A DNA stretch of 64,000 bases from Drosophila persimilis (taxonomy: Eukaryota > Arthropoda > Insecta > Diptera > Drosophilidae), in the NCBI RefSeq assembly GCF_003286085.1, contig NW_020825289.1, positions 6,138,001-6,202,000 on the forward strand. The letters run 5' to 3'. Made by a program: the position numbers and the translations under genes. Numbering within the stretch: position 1 is the stretch's first letter; the number at the start of each line of letters is the position of its first letter. The notes beneath the pieces were generated by a model. It saw nothing but the letters and a program-made list of their open reading frames with translations, did not search any database and had not been told where the DNA came from. Positions 1 through 12,081 of the stretch are shown piece by piece.

Positions 1-1514
1 CCTACTCCGAATATCGTAAGCCATATTTACGGCACTCGCTCTGAATGGAACAAAGCCTTCATTCTCGGCTAGCACAATGCTCTCTCCTGGTCCCAGAGCA
101 CCGCTGGCCATTTATTTTCGGTGTGCCACAATGAAAAGCGGCCACCATTAACGACAGCGGTCCGTGTGGCAAGCGGGACCGCCACGACCGCACAATGACT
201 AATAGAAATCAAATGCAACTGCCTGCATTCCCTGGGTGGCTTGTGGTTGCCCTCTCTCTCCTCTCTCCGCTCTGTGCTCTGTGTTCTGTTTGGTTCTGTT
301 GATTCTAAGCGGATTTCCCTCGGGGTCCATGTAATGAACATTATTGTTGTGCCGCACTAATCCCGCCATTCAGATGCGCTTGCTCCTGCCCCGACCATAC
401 ATCCAGTAGGCCTGCCCACCATCTTTTGTGCCCAGGGATTGGAATCACTTGAATGCTGGTCATGTAATACCAAAAGTTATTGGCTTAAACCTCGGACGGT
501 TGAATGGACACGGTGAAGAGGTGGAATATCACGAGACATAAAGATAAGTGGAGCATAAAGATGACAAATTCGAATGTATTCTAGTGGCTAAACCCATTAA
601 AAAAATCTTAAAACCAGAGAAAATTTATCAATGAATTGAAAACAGTTGGAATATTGATGGACAATGATTGAGTGATGCTGTTTTGGAAATTAAAAGTGGA
701 ATAACCTCAGTGAAATATCTTAAAATGACTGTTATAAGTGGAGTATCGTTAATAGAACAATGATATGCTAGTACAGTCATGCATATCTATAAAAGGGTAA
801 TTAATGCATTCTAGAAAAAAGAACCATTTGAAAACACTGCATAAAAGAACCATAAATCAATTATTAGCCATCAAATTTGATTGCTTTCGATTGGGATTCA
901 ATCGATTCAAATGGAAAACAGACAACGCAAGAACCGTTCGAGATTAATAAACACCTAGAGAGGCACTTTGATGACCCTCTGGGCCCCCTACCTGCCCCAA
1001 TAGGACTGCCCGGACTATCGTACATATTGTGTAACCAAATGGAAATTAATGACCTTATTTTCCAATCGAGAAACGAGACTTGTGCTGCCCCAAAAGTTAT
1101 GCAAATATTTTGATGGCTCGACAACGTTACAATTTTCGGTTTTGGCCCAATAAACTGGCCGAAATGTATATGGGCCCAAAGAGTATCGGGTTACGGGCAA
1201 CCACTAATATCCAGAAAATACTCGTAGCTGGAGAATTTATGATATCGAATATGGTCGTACATTTACCAACCGTTTGTGCCATTTGAACTCTTTGGTCTCG
1301 ATTTCTGTGTGTCTGTCCGCAGAGAAAGAGAGAGAGAGAGAGGGAGCTTGGGGCATAATTGATTAGTCTTGGCGAGTGGTCGTGTTGCAGTAATTAGAAA
1401 TAAATGTTAAGCAGCTTGATTTATCATCTCCTGATCTGTTTTATTGAATATTGTTACTACTAATTGGCAATCATTGCAATAATATCTGTATAAATCATTG
1501 AATTCTCCCTTCAG
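1..1514. other. Upstream intron of the receptor gene (no gene seen)
   Basis: Non-coding sequence ending at the acceptor of the exon at 1515. It holds one ATATCGTAA motif at 9-19 and a GA-rich run at about 1321-1343. No exon or RNA gene could be supported. Confidence 0.5.
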
Positions 1515-4500
1515 ATGTACACCTGCCAGGCCACCAATGGGCATGTGGTGCCGGCCCTCTCGAAGAAAGTAATCCTCGACTTGAATCGTAAGTTGTGTAC
1601 TCTTTAAATATAATTCCATTCCTCTTCTTTTTTGGGGTTTGCCAAAGCAGGACAGTTCAAGGACAGTCAGAGGGTGGCTTGGGTGTGGGCGAGTGGGCGT
1701 GACATTTCGCATGGAAATTAATGTAATTAAAGTTTTGTGAGGACGCGCACCTCGCACATCGCAAGGACTCACCTCACATTCATGCACATTTATGGTTATG
1801 CGGGCGACGTAGAGGTCTCGCATGATAATCGTATTGTGGGTCCCATGGCGGTTGCGGCCAATGATGGGCATAATAAAATGTGTGTCATAAATAATGAACA
1901 TTTCCATAAAGGTCGCCCATATGCGCAGATGTGGCGGAAACGAGAAGCCTTGGAATATGCAGATGAATTTTGTGGGCTCTGCTGTCCTTGTGGGGCCATA
2001 ACTGAATATCGTAAACTTAATCACTCGCCTGATGGCAGACCAATAGCCCAGGGGCTGCATAAAACTAATAGAATCATGTGATGATAACCTCTTCTAACTT
2101 TAAATATTCTCTTTTCATAGTTCCTCCGCTCAATCTGCTGCTGCAGGGTCTCAATCATGCAGTGGTAGCTGGCACTCGTACCCACGTCACCTGCACTGCC
2201 ATCGGTGCTCGTCCACCGCCGCAAATCATTTGGTCGAAGGCTGGACAGATCCTAAAAGGAGCCACGCAATCTGTAAGTCATCTTCATCATCATCGCTCAG
2301 ATGTTTCCGATAATTATGTGGAACTCTCCGCTTAGACCTCTGCTGACGGGAATACCACAATTTCCGAGCTAATGCTGATACCCGTACCGGAGGACAATGA
2401 ACGGCAGGTGGTCTGCTCCATCTCCCTGAGTGCGGGCATTACGTCGCAGCAGCTCCAAGAGGGTCACACCACGGTGATGACCACTCTGGGCAATGGCAAC
2501 ACCGGTCTCTACCTCAAGGACTCGCGCATGCTGAACGTGACACGTACGTAGAGGCCATCAGAGCAGTAGAGGGCACTTTGTATGCTCATTTCTCGAACAT
2601 TTGCAGATGCACCCATTGTCATCCTGAATCTGGGAGCTCCTCTGGATCCGAATAATCTGCTTAAGGGATCGGATGTCTATTTGGAGTGCGATGTGAAGGC
2701 CAATCCGGCGATAACGCGTGTGGAGTGGTATCACAGTGTGAGTAGAAGATACATCTTCGTAGATCCATAGTTGAATATCGTAGATTAGGCAAAGAAAAAT
2801 TAGACCGATATTGTAAGTGAAGGGGGAATCGCTACATGTGTATCGTAAACCGAATATCGTAACTAGAATAAAGTTAATATCGTAGAATCAGTATCGAAAA
2901 GTTAATTGAATGTCGTAAATTTCTTTTAGATGTAAAAATACAAATACGTGAAAAGGCGAAATTGAAAGGGAAATTAAATATCGTATGCCGAATATCGTAA
3001 ATTCTTTACCGTAATTAAATAAAATGAATTTAAAATCGTAGAGCCTGTATCGATAAGTGCATTACAAATCGTAAAGTAAGAGAAAATTTAACATGATTAA
3101 ATAAAATCGCAAATTGAATATTGTAAATTCAATAACTTCCATAAATTGAGCATCGTAAGCCGAACATCGTAAATGCAATATTGTAAATTGAATCACGTAG
3201 AATGAACATCGTTCAGTTAATTGAATATCGAACATTTCTACTCGAAATATAAAAAGCACATCCCACAACATTAACGTTATCCTTTGTTCTCTCTTTTGAC
3301 CTCTGCCCCCGCCCGCACACTCCGCTGCCACACAGGACAAGCAACTGCACTCGTCGCGCGGGATAATCATCTCCAACCAGACGCTGGTGCTGCAGGGCAT
3401 CTCAAAGTCCTCGCACGGCCAGTACTTCTGTCGGGCCAGCAACCTCCAGGGCAGCGTGTCCAGCAATGAGGTTTACTTGGACGTGAAGTGTAAGTACCAC
3501 ACTGCCACTCTCTGCACTCTCTCCACTCCACTCCACTCCACCTCTCACTCTCACCTAACTTGACTTGACTTAACTTCAACCTGCACTTCTGTTTCGCCCT
3601 CCCACACTCTCCGTCTCTCCGCCCCGTAGATCCACCCGTGTGCAAGTCGGACTCCACGATTATACGTGCAGCACTCAAGCAGACAATCAACATCACCTGC
3701 GAGGTGGACGCGAATCCACTCGATAATCTAAATTACAAGTGGCACTTCAACAACTCGCTGGAGAGTCTCATCGAGCTGCCGCAGCTCGGACCGGTCCTGC
3801 TGTCGCTGAAATCGCCTTCCGGCTCCGGACCTGGCTCCGGCTCGGACCTGGGCGGATATTATCAGCGCAGCAAGAGGAAGCACACACACGGACTGCAACG
3901 GGGACTGCTGCATGGCCGGCACGGACGCACGGCCAGCATTGTGGACATGTCGGCCGTTCGCTTCGAGGACGAGGACTATCCGGCGGTGGGGCACGAGATG
4001 GACGGCTTTCAGGACTATGGCGAGGAGACGCCCTACACGCAAATGGTCTACTCCAACATGGTGCACAAGAACCATGTGGAGAACAAACAGCCCCAGCGGA
4101 AACAGCTGCCCCAGCTGCAAGGCCAGTCGTCGAGTGGCCCTGGAGGCAGCAGCGACTCCCACAGCCCTGGCCATCACGCATCCAGCTCTGCCTCGTCCTC
4201 CTCCATCCAAATGATGGAGCGCAAGCGGCTGGCCGCACTGCACAAGCAGCAGCATCATCGCCAGGCCATGACCATGCCCACCACAACTACGGCGCCCCCG
4301 CTGAACAACGTGTACAGCTACCACGTGGAGAGCTACGAGAGCTTCGGCGCCATTTCCTGCGTGGCCAGCAGCCCGATGGGCCACAGCCAGCCCTGCTGGT
4401 ACCACATCCAGCCGGCAGGTGAGTTACCTGCCTGCCACTCGTGCAGCGGTTCGTAGTGGAAAGATAAAGGAAAAACCGGAACAGAAAGGAAAGGCGGAAA

Positions 4501-7500
4501 GGCGGGTGGCCTCGGTGGCTGAAACATTGGATACCCTGGAAGAACTATCGTTCGAATGGGAGCTATGTGGAGTAGCGACTCAGCTTTTATTGAGATTTGA
4601 AGGGACACCTATCGTTCCTCTTTGGGAGCCATTATAAACCATGACTTCTAGATCTATCTTGCCATAGACATGGTGCACCGTTCTGCACCAATCAGAGGGT
4701 ATCGGAAAGAAGAAAACATATTTAAAAATATTTAATTAATTTCCCATTGAGAGGCCCATAACAAAATACCAACGCAACAGCAAACATGTTTACTCAATTC
4801 GGGTTGTGGTGGTACTGGGCGGTCTGGGGTGGGGCATGCCTCGTTCTCTGGTCAGTAGATAATTGTTGCACGTAGCACGTAGCCTCACTCGTGAGGTGAG
4901 TGAATCTCTGCTTGTTATTTACATTTGGCCCACAGACTACTACTCCGCGGCACGGCATGGCACGGCGCTCGGCATGGCATGGCCGTGTGGCAATTTAACG
5001 CGTTGCAATGTCGTCTCGCACGTTGCAGCATCCGCGGACAGTCCGTACGGGGCCCGTTCATGTGAATGTCCCTGACAGCAATAAAAGCCATGTTTACCAA
5101 CGCCATCTGCATGTTTGCTTCCCCTTTCGCGATTGCTGCTGCTGCTGCTGCTGCTGCCTCTGTGTTGCACTATTGCTGCACCGTTGCAGCAAACTGCAAT
5201 CTGCGCTCGGCGATAATCTGATAATCAAATGCAATAAATTGCCAGCGCACATCATTTATTTATAAAACCACCGCTGGCCATGGCCTGAAAACTAGGGAGA
5301 ATTTCGGTTTTTGCGACAGCGCAGGTTGAAGGGAAAACATGAATTTCCATTCAGGGAAACTGTCCACCTGAGGGTCAGGCACCATTTCTCGCTCTCAGCG
5401 AACGGTTGGCTGTATTAAAAGGTTTTTTGAAGGTCCATTAGAGAAATATCCTGTGCAGGATGATACAATATGAAAGAATAGCAGATCATAGACATATTTT
5501 CATAACGAAAACAACTTCGGAAAGAGGAACGTAAGCGTAGAGCTTTGAAGTCTCAAATATTTAGACGAAATATAATCATAACTAACACCTTCCATCGCTC
5601 TATTCTCTTTCATAGACCTACCCGAACCGGTGAAGAACTGTACGGCCTTCAATGCCACCGCCAATTCCTTGCAAATTCAGTGCACACCCGGCTACGATGG
5701 CGGCATACCGCAGTACTTCCATGTGCAGATCTACGACGAACTGAATCGCCAGATACTCTACAACGCCTCGTACAAGTATCCGGAGTTCACGGTGAAGCGT
5801 TTGCCGAGCGATTCCGTGTTTGTCATTCGAGTGACGGCCGTGAACGCGCAGGGGCCCAGCAAGGTGGCCCACCGATTGAGGGGCCGGACGCTTTCAGCGC
5901 CTTTGTTGCGAACAGGTGAGTGTCGGTCGGGTGTCGCCACGTTGCCACATGGCCCGCTGTTGCATTGTTTTTTCAACGTGCGCTTTTTGTCATTCAATTT
6001 TTCACAATTTCCCCCGTATCTGTTTCCTGTTTTCCGTTTTTCCTGTCCACGCCGCAGCCTCATCGACGGCGGTGCTAGTACAATTGACGCCGCTTCTGGG
6101 CGCCTTAGTTGGCGTCATCGCCACGTTGATTCTGGTCGCCATTTGTGTGGTGATCTTTATCAAATTCCGCAGCAAGCGCGGTCGCCGGCACGGCAATGGC
6201 GGGGATGCCACCACCACCGAGGCGGACAAGGGCAGCGCCGAGCCGCTATCCCGCAATATGGGTAGCCATTCCAGCCTGGAGGACAAAAATCCGGATGTGG
6301 TGCCGCAGGAGGCGACAAGTGAGGATGAGTTCCACCAGGAGGAGAAGGCCTTCGACCGATTGAATATGGAATCGCAGCGAATTTTGTATACGCCACCGAC
6401 GCGCATTAACACCGCCTCGCCGCCGCCACCATCGCTGTCGCCCACCTTCGGGAAGCAGGTGAGAATTCAAATGGGATTCAATTGTTTGGGGATTCCTCTA
6501 TTCCCTACCGCTCAATCCGCTTCGCGCTTGCATATGGTGGAAGCAGAAGGGGTTTAAAGGGAGGTAGGGCCTCCTGCTAGGGTTAGAAGCTGAGTTAGTT
6601 ATAGATCTTGTATCTGTATTAGGAAATAGATTTGCTGAAGTAAGTGTCATATGTATGTAGATATGCTTAAATATGGAATATGTCTTAAAATATGTAGTTA
6701 AGCAGCCGTCTTGACATGACATCTACATAATGACATGTTATGAAAATAATGCAGCATACTTTCAGGCGACCGCATAGAAACGTACGGAATTCAGAGTTGG
6801 AGGCGTCTACCGCCTTCTCAACGGAATTTCATACCGTATAGAATATTCGCTTAACTTTTTTCGCCCAGAACTATTACAAGAACAAAACGAACTCTAACCC
6901 TTAATCATCGCCTCTCTCCCACCACAGAGTACAAAAAACTTGCCTCCAATTTCCCTAATGAAAGGGTTTGTCTTGCATGTAACGAAACTTATTATTACGC
7001 ATTATAGACACTTGATCAAATTGATTTAGGGCTAAGAAAGAGAACCACAAGCCAAAGGGAAAACTTGAAAGGATTTTCTAGGGGAATGAGCCTTTTGATT
7101 AGTGCTTGAATACTTCAGAGAACAGGAGCAAAATATAGAGGACTGATACTAGAGTAAGAGTTCCTCTTCCATTGAAGTTTCCCCATCAATAGATCCAGAA
7201 GTACTGACCAAACGTTTGATCAAAAGTAGCAGGGTATTTAAGCTTCGTTCTGCCATGATCCCTGATTCCCATTCATGTTTCCAATTAGCCGAAATAAATT
7301 ACCAAATTAGTTTCTTTGTTTTCCGACACCACCCCTAATAAAGTTTCTGTTGACCCACCACAGTCCCATCACTCCACTGCAGTACTCTGGACATTTTTGT
7401 ATCATTGTCTGGTTTTCCAGGGAGGAGGAAACCATCAAATTTTGATGAGGCAAATGTTTTTGTGTGTCCACTCGCCAGCAAAAGTTGAAAAATGTTTGGC

Positions 7501-8341
7501 TTTTGTTCAGCTTTTCTTGTTTTTCCCTGTTGTTTTCCCCAACTCTCTCTCTCGAATGCTTAACAAGCTCATTAGAAGTTGTTGGTGTTTGTGGGTCACT
7601 TTCGAAACTTTTCGATCAGAATTTTTGCCCCATGAATGTACTATCAAAGTTTTATTTTTTAATTATTCGGCAGCAACACTTTGTTCTTATTTTTAATAAT
7701 TACTAAACACTCTAACAACTCTTTCCCTCCTCTTGTATCCCCTCCCCACGCAGTACGGTGAACTGTCGCTAACAACGAACCCCGCCTTCAGCCTGTACAA
7801 CACGCCGCAACGTGCCCCGGCCGCCCAGCGTCCCGTCTACACCGCCCCGCCGCCGCTGCTCTCCACCCGCACCCCGCCGAATATCTACACCCGTATTCCG
7901 GGCCGGGGAGTCGGCGGTGGTGGTGGCATGCCCGGAGGAGTGGGTGCTACTAGCTATCATCTGCCGGCCTATGAGACGCGCACCTCTCCCACCTCGCCCT
8001 ACGGCTCCACGACCACCTGCACCATGCCCCTGCTCGGCGGCCAGTCCAACGGTTCGCTGCAGACCAACAGCAGCGGCGGCGGCGGCGCTGGCGTGGGCGG
8101 GGCGAGTGCCTGCAACACGCTGCCCCATCCGGGCAGCCTCCACACGAGCGGCATCTCGGCGGCGCTGACCAGCTCGGTGACCAGCGGCAACATCACCATC
8201 GGCGCCGCCCAATCGCTGCTGACGTCGCCCCGCTCCCAGACCGCCTACACCACGCTGGGGGGTGGTGTGGCACCTGCAGTGTGCGTGCAGTCGCCACTGC
8301 TGCTGGCCGGCGGGGGGAACTACGAGACGGTGAGCTCCTGA
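1515..8341 (+). CDS. Sidestep-family Ig/FNIII transmembrane receptor, 3' part (nine exons)
   Basis: Exons inferred from splice sites and frame: 1515-1587, 2121-2272, 2336-2543, 2607-2737, 3336-3489, 3630-4418, 5616-5915, 6058-6458, 7754-8341. All junctions are GT-AG and the frame stays open for 931 codons. The product starts inside an Ig domain (YTCQAT), followed by three more Ig domains (pairs such as VTCTAIG...VVCSIS, YLECDVKAN...YFCRASN, ITCEVDAN...ISCVASS). Next come one FNIII domain (from PVKNCTAFNATANS), a single membrane span (GALVGVIATLILVAICVVIF) and a ~320-residue Gly/Ser/Pro-rich cytoplasmic tail ending YETVSS. This order matches Sidestep proteins, neuronal adhesion molecules that bind Beat-family partners in axon guidance; side-VII is a guess from location only. 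The signal peptide and first Ig domain lie upstream of the window. The last Ig domain carries a very long insertion. Family call firm; paralog unknown. Confidence 0.85.
2738..3335. repeat. Intron filled with a degenerate ATATCGTAA-type motif array
   Basis: This receptor intron, between exons ending at 2737 and starting at 3336, contains about 20 copies of a degenerate 9-12 base motif with consensus (GCC)GAATATCGTAA. Clear instances lie near 2773, 2840, 2852, 2878, 2909, 2977, 2990, 3034, 3067, 3119, 3151, 3163 and 3227; variants have ATTGTAA, CATCGTAA or AATCGTAA. Spacing is irregular, so this is not a simple tandem satellite. Further copies sit at 9-19 and 2004-2014 in neighbouring introns. 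No transposon ends were seen. Confidence 0.6.
4419..5615. other. Receptor intron with a CTG repeat
   Basis: This 1.2 kb intron separates the last Ig exon from the FNIII exon. It contains a CTG trinucleotide run at about 5134-5156 and Gln/Ala-codon-like low complexity. I see no coding exon in it. Confidence 0.6.
6459..7753. other. Receptor intron between transmembrane and tail exons
   Basis: The 1.3 kb intron starts with GTGAGA after codon CAG and ends with a pyrimidine-rich ...CCACGCAG acceptor. If the donor is not used, the frame runs to a TAA at 6554, so an intron-retention isoform with a short tail is possible. No other feature is seen. Confidence 0.5.
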
Positions 8342-8443
8342 GAGTTACCCAAAGAGGACATCAAATGTCAGATAGTCTGCATAGGGGGGAGCAGTACGTG
8401 CACCACCACAGCGCTGGGCGCCGAGCGCACCACCATCGTCTAA
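8342..8443 (+). other. In-frame coding-like extension after the receptor TGA stop
   Basis: After the TGA at 8339-8341 the same frame stays open for 33 codons to a TAA at 8441-8443. The text is protein-like: it begins ELPKEDIKCQIVCIGG, contains a TCTTTALG stretch and ends GAERTTIV, a class I PDZ-ligand-type terminus (T-x-V). Two mechanisms could join it to the receptor. One is stop-codon readthrough. The other is removal of a 42-base intron from 8330 (donor ACG/GTGAGC) to 8371 (acceptor GTCAG), which keeps frame and deletes the stop. The intron would be shorter than most fly introns and lacks a pyrimidine tract. It could also be a former C-terminus cut off by a recent nonsense change or a sequencing error. 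Confidence 0.55.
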
Positions 8444-9930
8444 GAGGAGCAGCAGCAGCAGCAGGAGGAGGAGTGGAGGAGGAATTGTGGCGAGGAGGTA
8501 ACTGCATCCCAAAAATCTGTATTATAGAAATAAAACTGCCGCTGGCGTGGGTTTCGCTTTAAATAAAAACAAAAAATAAATAAGAAATCTCTTTCGAAAG
8601 CGAAACGAACAAAACTCTTACAAGACTTTCCGACTTCAAGCAGCAAAAACCCCGTATAAGAAAGAACTCTATATAGTTATAGGATACACTATATATATAT
8701 GTACTGGATATAGCAGTGTTTAGCCCCGACCTAAGAAAAAAGAAGCATTTACATACGAGTAATATATGCCTAAGTTACTTCTGTACCATAGAAATGAATG
8801 TTTGATGCGGCCCACTTCCTTTACCAAATGTGGGGTTAGGCCCGAACGATCTTTGTGCGCAAATACTTCAGTGAACAAAAGAGCTATGCTTGTGAAAATA
8901 CACGACACGACCCGTAACCCGAACAGAACACAAAAAACTAGTTTAAACTTCAACTAAGATACGAGATACGAGTATAGCGAAATCGTAAATATATAAGGTG
9001 TGTATATAAAGCGTATATGTGTAATTAGGCTAGGAAGCAGGTCAGCTAATACTTAAACTAGCCACTAAAACGTAGCCTAAACTCAATTGAACTTAGTTAG
9101 TCACATTGCGAATCTACGAAAAGACTATCCCCCCTGAATATATTATAATAAAATAACAGAATTTAATGGCATATCTCTATATAAATATAATACATAAATA
9201 GCACAAAAAAAACCACAACAGCGGAGGAGACCACATTAAAGGAATCTGAAAATAGGCGCAAACTAGATACATATGTATGAAAGATACAGCACCATATGAT
9301 AGTATGGAATATGTACATATGCATGTATGTAATTGTTTATGTGCATCGAATCATCGTCATATTTTGTTAAATGTGAAATGAAATTTTATAAAAATCTGTT
9401 GTCGAACAAAAACCTTTATCAAGTCTATATAGGATATGAATATGAATATATATATGTATGTATGCATGATCGATCTGTATGTATCCATAGCCGGACTGTG
9501 CGCAAACTAAAGTTCAATGTGTCTCCACTACAACCACCACCTGCCCCGAAAACAATTTTCAAATTTTCAACTCTATCTAGCGCTCTATCCGTAAGATCTT
9601 TCTATATACATATGTATCCCACCCCCCCTCTCAACATGCAAAGTGCTTCTTCAACGACAAAATCAAATTGAATTGTGACTCGAATTATAAATTGGAAAAC
9701 AAATAAAACAAAATTTAAAAAAAATAAATTTTATTTTGGTTTAGATTTAGAAGCTAAGAATATTCGAATCCATAATATATATTTTCATAATCCTACATCT
9801 AGTTTGAGTAAAATTAACCCTTGATTTGTAAGAAAGAAGGATATTTATTCTGTGTTTGAGCATGATTATATTTGTGTTAGCTCCCTGCCCCCTTAATGTA
9901 AAGCAAATAAAAGTTTAATATAAAAAAACA
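8444..9930 (+). other. Receptor 3'UTR (AT-rich, several poly(A) signals)
   Basis: The stretch after the receptor coding region is AT-rich with no convincing ORF. It opens with an AGC/AGG-rich run (about 8450-8482) and contains AATAAA hexamers, including 9702-9707 and 9906-9911. The latter is the most likely distal cleavage signal, giving a ~1.5 kb 3'UTR. The exact end is inferred. Confidence 0.5.
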
Positions 9931-11339
9931 AACAAAATGTGAGCTGAAAACCAACTGGAAAATGAATAAAGAACATTTATGAAAAAAATGTGTATCAAAG
10001 CAGCAGAAATTTGTTTAATTATTTAGGGAAGAAAAGAAAGTTCATGTAACTCTTTTCCAATGAAAGGTATGGTACAGACCCTCTCTGAGGCTCTTCCAAA
10101 ATTTAGTTGGAAATATTTTTCATAATTTACTGGAGGGGAAAAGATAGAAAGAGGAGCCATAACAACCGGACCACAGGACATGAGTTCGTGTACGCATATT
10201 TGTCCTTTTGGCAGGACACGCAACACACTTTTGGAATTAATTAACGCAATCCCCCCCAGACGAAGTCAAAACTGAACTTGCAACATATGTGTGTGTGTGC
10301 GTGTGGCTGGGTGGGGCGGATGGATGGATATATGTTTGTTGTGTCCACATCCTGCGGCGAAACTTGTCACAGACTAATTTCGTGTCTCAGCTCATAAATT
10401 GTTATTAATGAGCCTTCGCCCCCCACATGAGGCGGCACACACTCGTTCTTTTCGCGTATGTTTAACATTTTGTTTTGGTTCGGTTCGTTACGTTCTCTGA
10501 CAGTTACAAAGCGGCAAGTATATGGGTAATTTGAGCAGGACACCAGAGTCCTGTGGCTCTGCCGACATGAACATGGGAATGATGAGTGGATGAGTGGATG
10601 GGTGTGAGTCTGCTCCCCAGAGAGACTTTGACACATTTCGTTGTAGGCATAAATTGAATGTATAATTTGTGTGTTCCTTGTAGGTAGACAACAGTTTTTG
10701 TGGGATCTATCTAGTAACGGTGATCTCTATATAACCAACTCCTTGTTAGGCCTAGGTCCAGCACAGCCTCCTGGCAGCGTTCTTTTCCGCGAGAGTAAGC
10801 TCCTGGCAATACTTTTCTCTACATATTTTACGTTGAAAGCGATACTTCTTTCCCACGAAAAATCGGTTAGTTTTTGATCGATTATTGAGTACTCAACGGG
10901 ATCCAGGCCTTGGGCGTCCTCTCAATCGTTTTCATGAATTTTCACTGTCAATGCCAAAGATTCAATTGCTGATGACGCAAATTACAATGATTTGTTGCCA
11001 CTTACGCTTTCCGTTCGAGTGTAATTATATTTGTGTGATTCCGCTTTGCCGCCACTTTCGTTTACCGCCATTAACAAAGCTCTTTGCTGGCGCTTTTGGC
11101 TTGTCACCAGACTTGACCCACACACAAACCGACAAACAATCAAGATCTCATTACTGCCTTCCCTCCGTCCGCCAGTCCGTGGACCCTTGTCAGGGCTGTT
11201 GTCTGTGCAAACGAACATATTCATTGAGCAGCTTGTACAGAGCCGAACAATGCTAATCCATTCGATATGGCATGCCCGGATTAGCTACCACATCCGCATA
11301 TTGCAGAACTTGTTCTCTGAAAATTCGATCTTCGATTGG
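9931..11339. other. Intergenic region before the Oak-like gene
   Basis: AT-rich spacer with a GT microsatellite (about 10288-10304). No ORF has coding character. The final hundred bases presumably include the promoter-proximal region of the gene at 11440. Confidence 0.5.
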
Positions 11340-11340
11340 G

Positions 11341-11348
11341 TATAAAAG
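11341..11348 (+). promoter_or_regulatory. TATA box of the Oak-like gene
   Basis: TATAAAAG lies about 33 bases upstream of a TCAGTC initiator-like motif (11373-11378), the fly TATA-Inr arrangement. The inferred transcription start near 11375 would give a 5'UTR of about 65 bases before the ATG at 11440. Confidence 0.75.
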
Positions 11349-11439
11349 CCCTGGCCTTTCTGGGGAATGGCATCAGTCAACGCACTTCCTCCAATCTTTG
11401 AGAACGTTCGTCCAACACAAACCCAAAACAAATATCAAC

Positions 11440-11812
11440 ATGAAGGTGAGTCAGCCTTACAGCTGGGACTGTTTCAGGAGGATATTTTTAATCTCATTCA
11501 TCTTTTTGTTCTGTTTAGCTCCTCATCTGCTTGGTTCTCTTCATCGCCGCCGCCCAGGCTCATGTTGTGGCTCCCGCTGTGGCCACCTATGCGGCTGCTC
11601 CGGCCCTGACCTACGCCGCAGCCCCAGGCCTGGCCTATGCCGCTCCGGTGACCACCTACTCCGCCGCCTATCCACGTGCCTACTCCGCCTACGCTCCTTC
11701 GGTCTACTCCTCCGCGTATCTGGGATCGCCCTCGGTCTATTCGGCCTACGCCGCTCCCGTCACCACCTATGCCGCTGGCCCCGCTGTGGTCTCCACCTTG
11801 CTGAAGAAGTAA
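11440..11812 (+). CDS. Secreted AAPA/TYAA-repeat protein (825-Oak / cuticle-like)
   Basis: Two exons, 11440-11445 (ATG AAG, then GTGAGT) and 11519-11812, join to a 99-residue protein. The N-terminus MKLLICLVLFIAAAQA is a clear signal peptide. The rest is low-complexity Ala/Tyr/Pro/Val with repeats of the type AAPA-TYAAAP and YSAY, ending VVSTLLKK. The tiny first exon carrying only the start of the signal peptide is typical of insect cuticle and Oak-type genes. Such proteins are secreted into cuticle, eggshell or similar extracellular matrix; the exact matrix cannot be read here. A TATA box and initiator precede it. No RR chitin-binding consensus is present, so I would not call it a CPR cuticle protein. 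Confidence 0.85.
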
Positions 11813-12081
11813 GCGCTTTGGATCGATCAAATGAAATGGAATTATGTCAAGGATTTGTGAAATTAAATGAAGTTGAAAGCTAACCCGTAAATGTTGGAAA
11901 ATAATCTTAAATGTGGGGAATCAGTAGGGGACAATAGATCTCTCAACTATTTTTCCATGGATGGAGGAGAAGATTGGAACTTGGAACCACATCGGACTTT
12001 TACTAGTTTATTTCTTGAATCAGCGGACTTTCATTAGAGTATTTTCAAGGTCCTAGAGGTCTTTATTAACACACAACTTCC

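Noticed and set aside
1407-2060. 217-codon minus-strand ORF across a receptor exon and intron
   Set aside because: It runs antisense to a clear exon, has no domain or codon character of a fly gene, and an open frame here is plausibly chance.
1737-2081. 114-codon plus-strand ORF within a receptor intron
   Set aside because: It begins at GTG rather than ATG, and the splice sites around it fit a plain intron.
3728-4405. Long ORFs in other frames opposite the Ig insertion exon
   Set aside because: They mirror a GC-rich low-complexity coding exon; the plus-strand frame joins flanking exons in phase.
7769-8212. 147-codon minus-strand ORF in the receptor tail
   Set aside because: Shadow of Gly/Ser/Pro-rich coding sequence.
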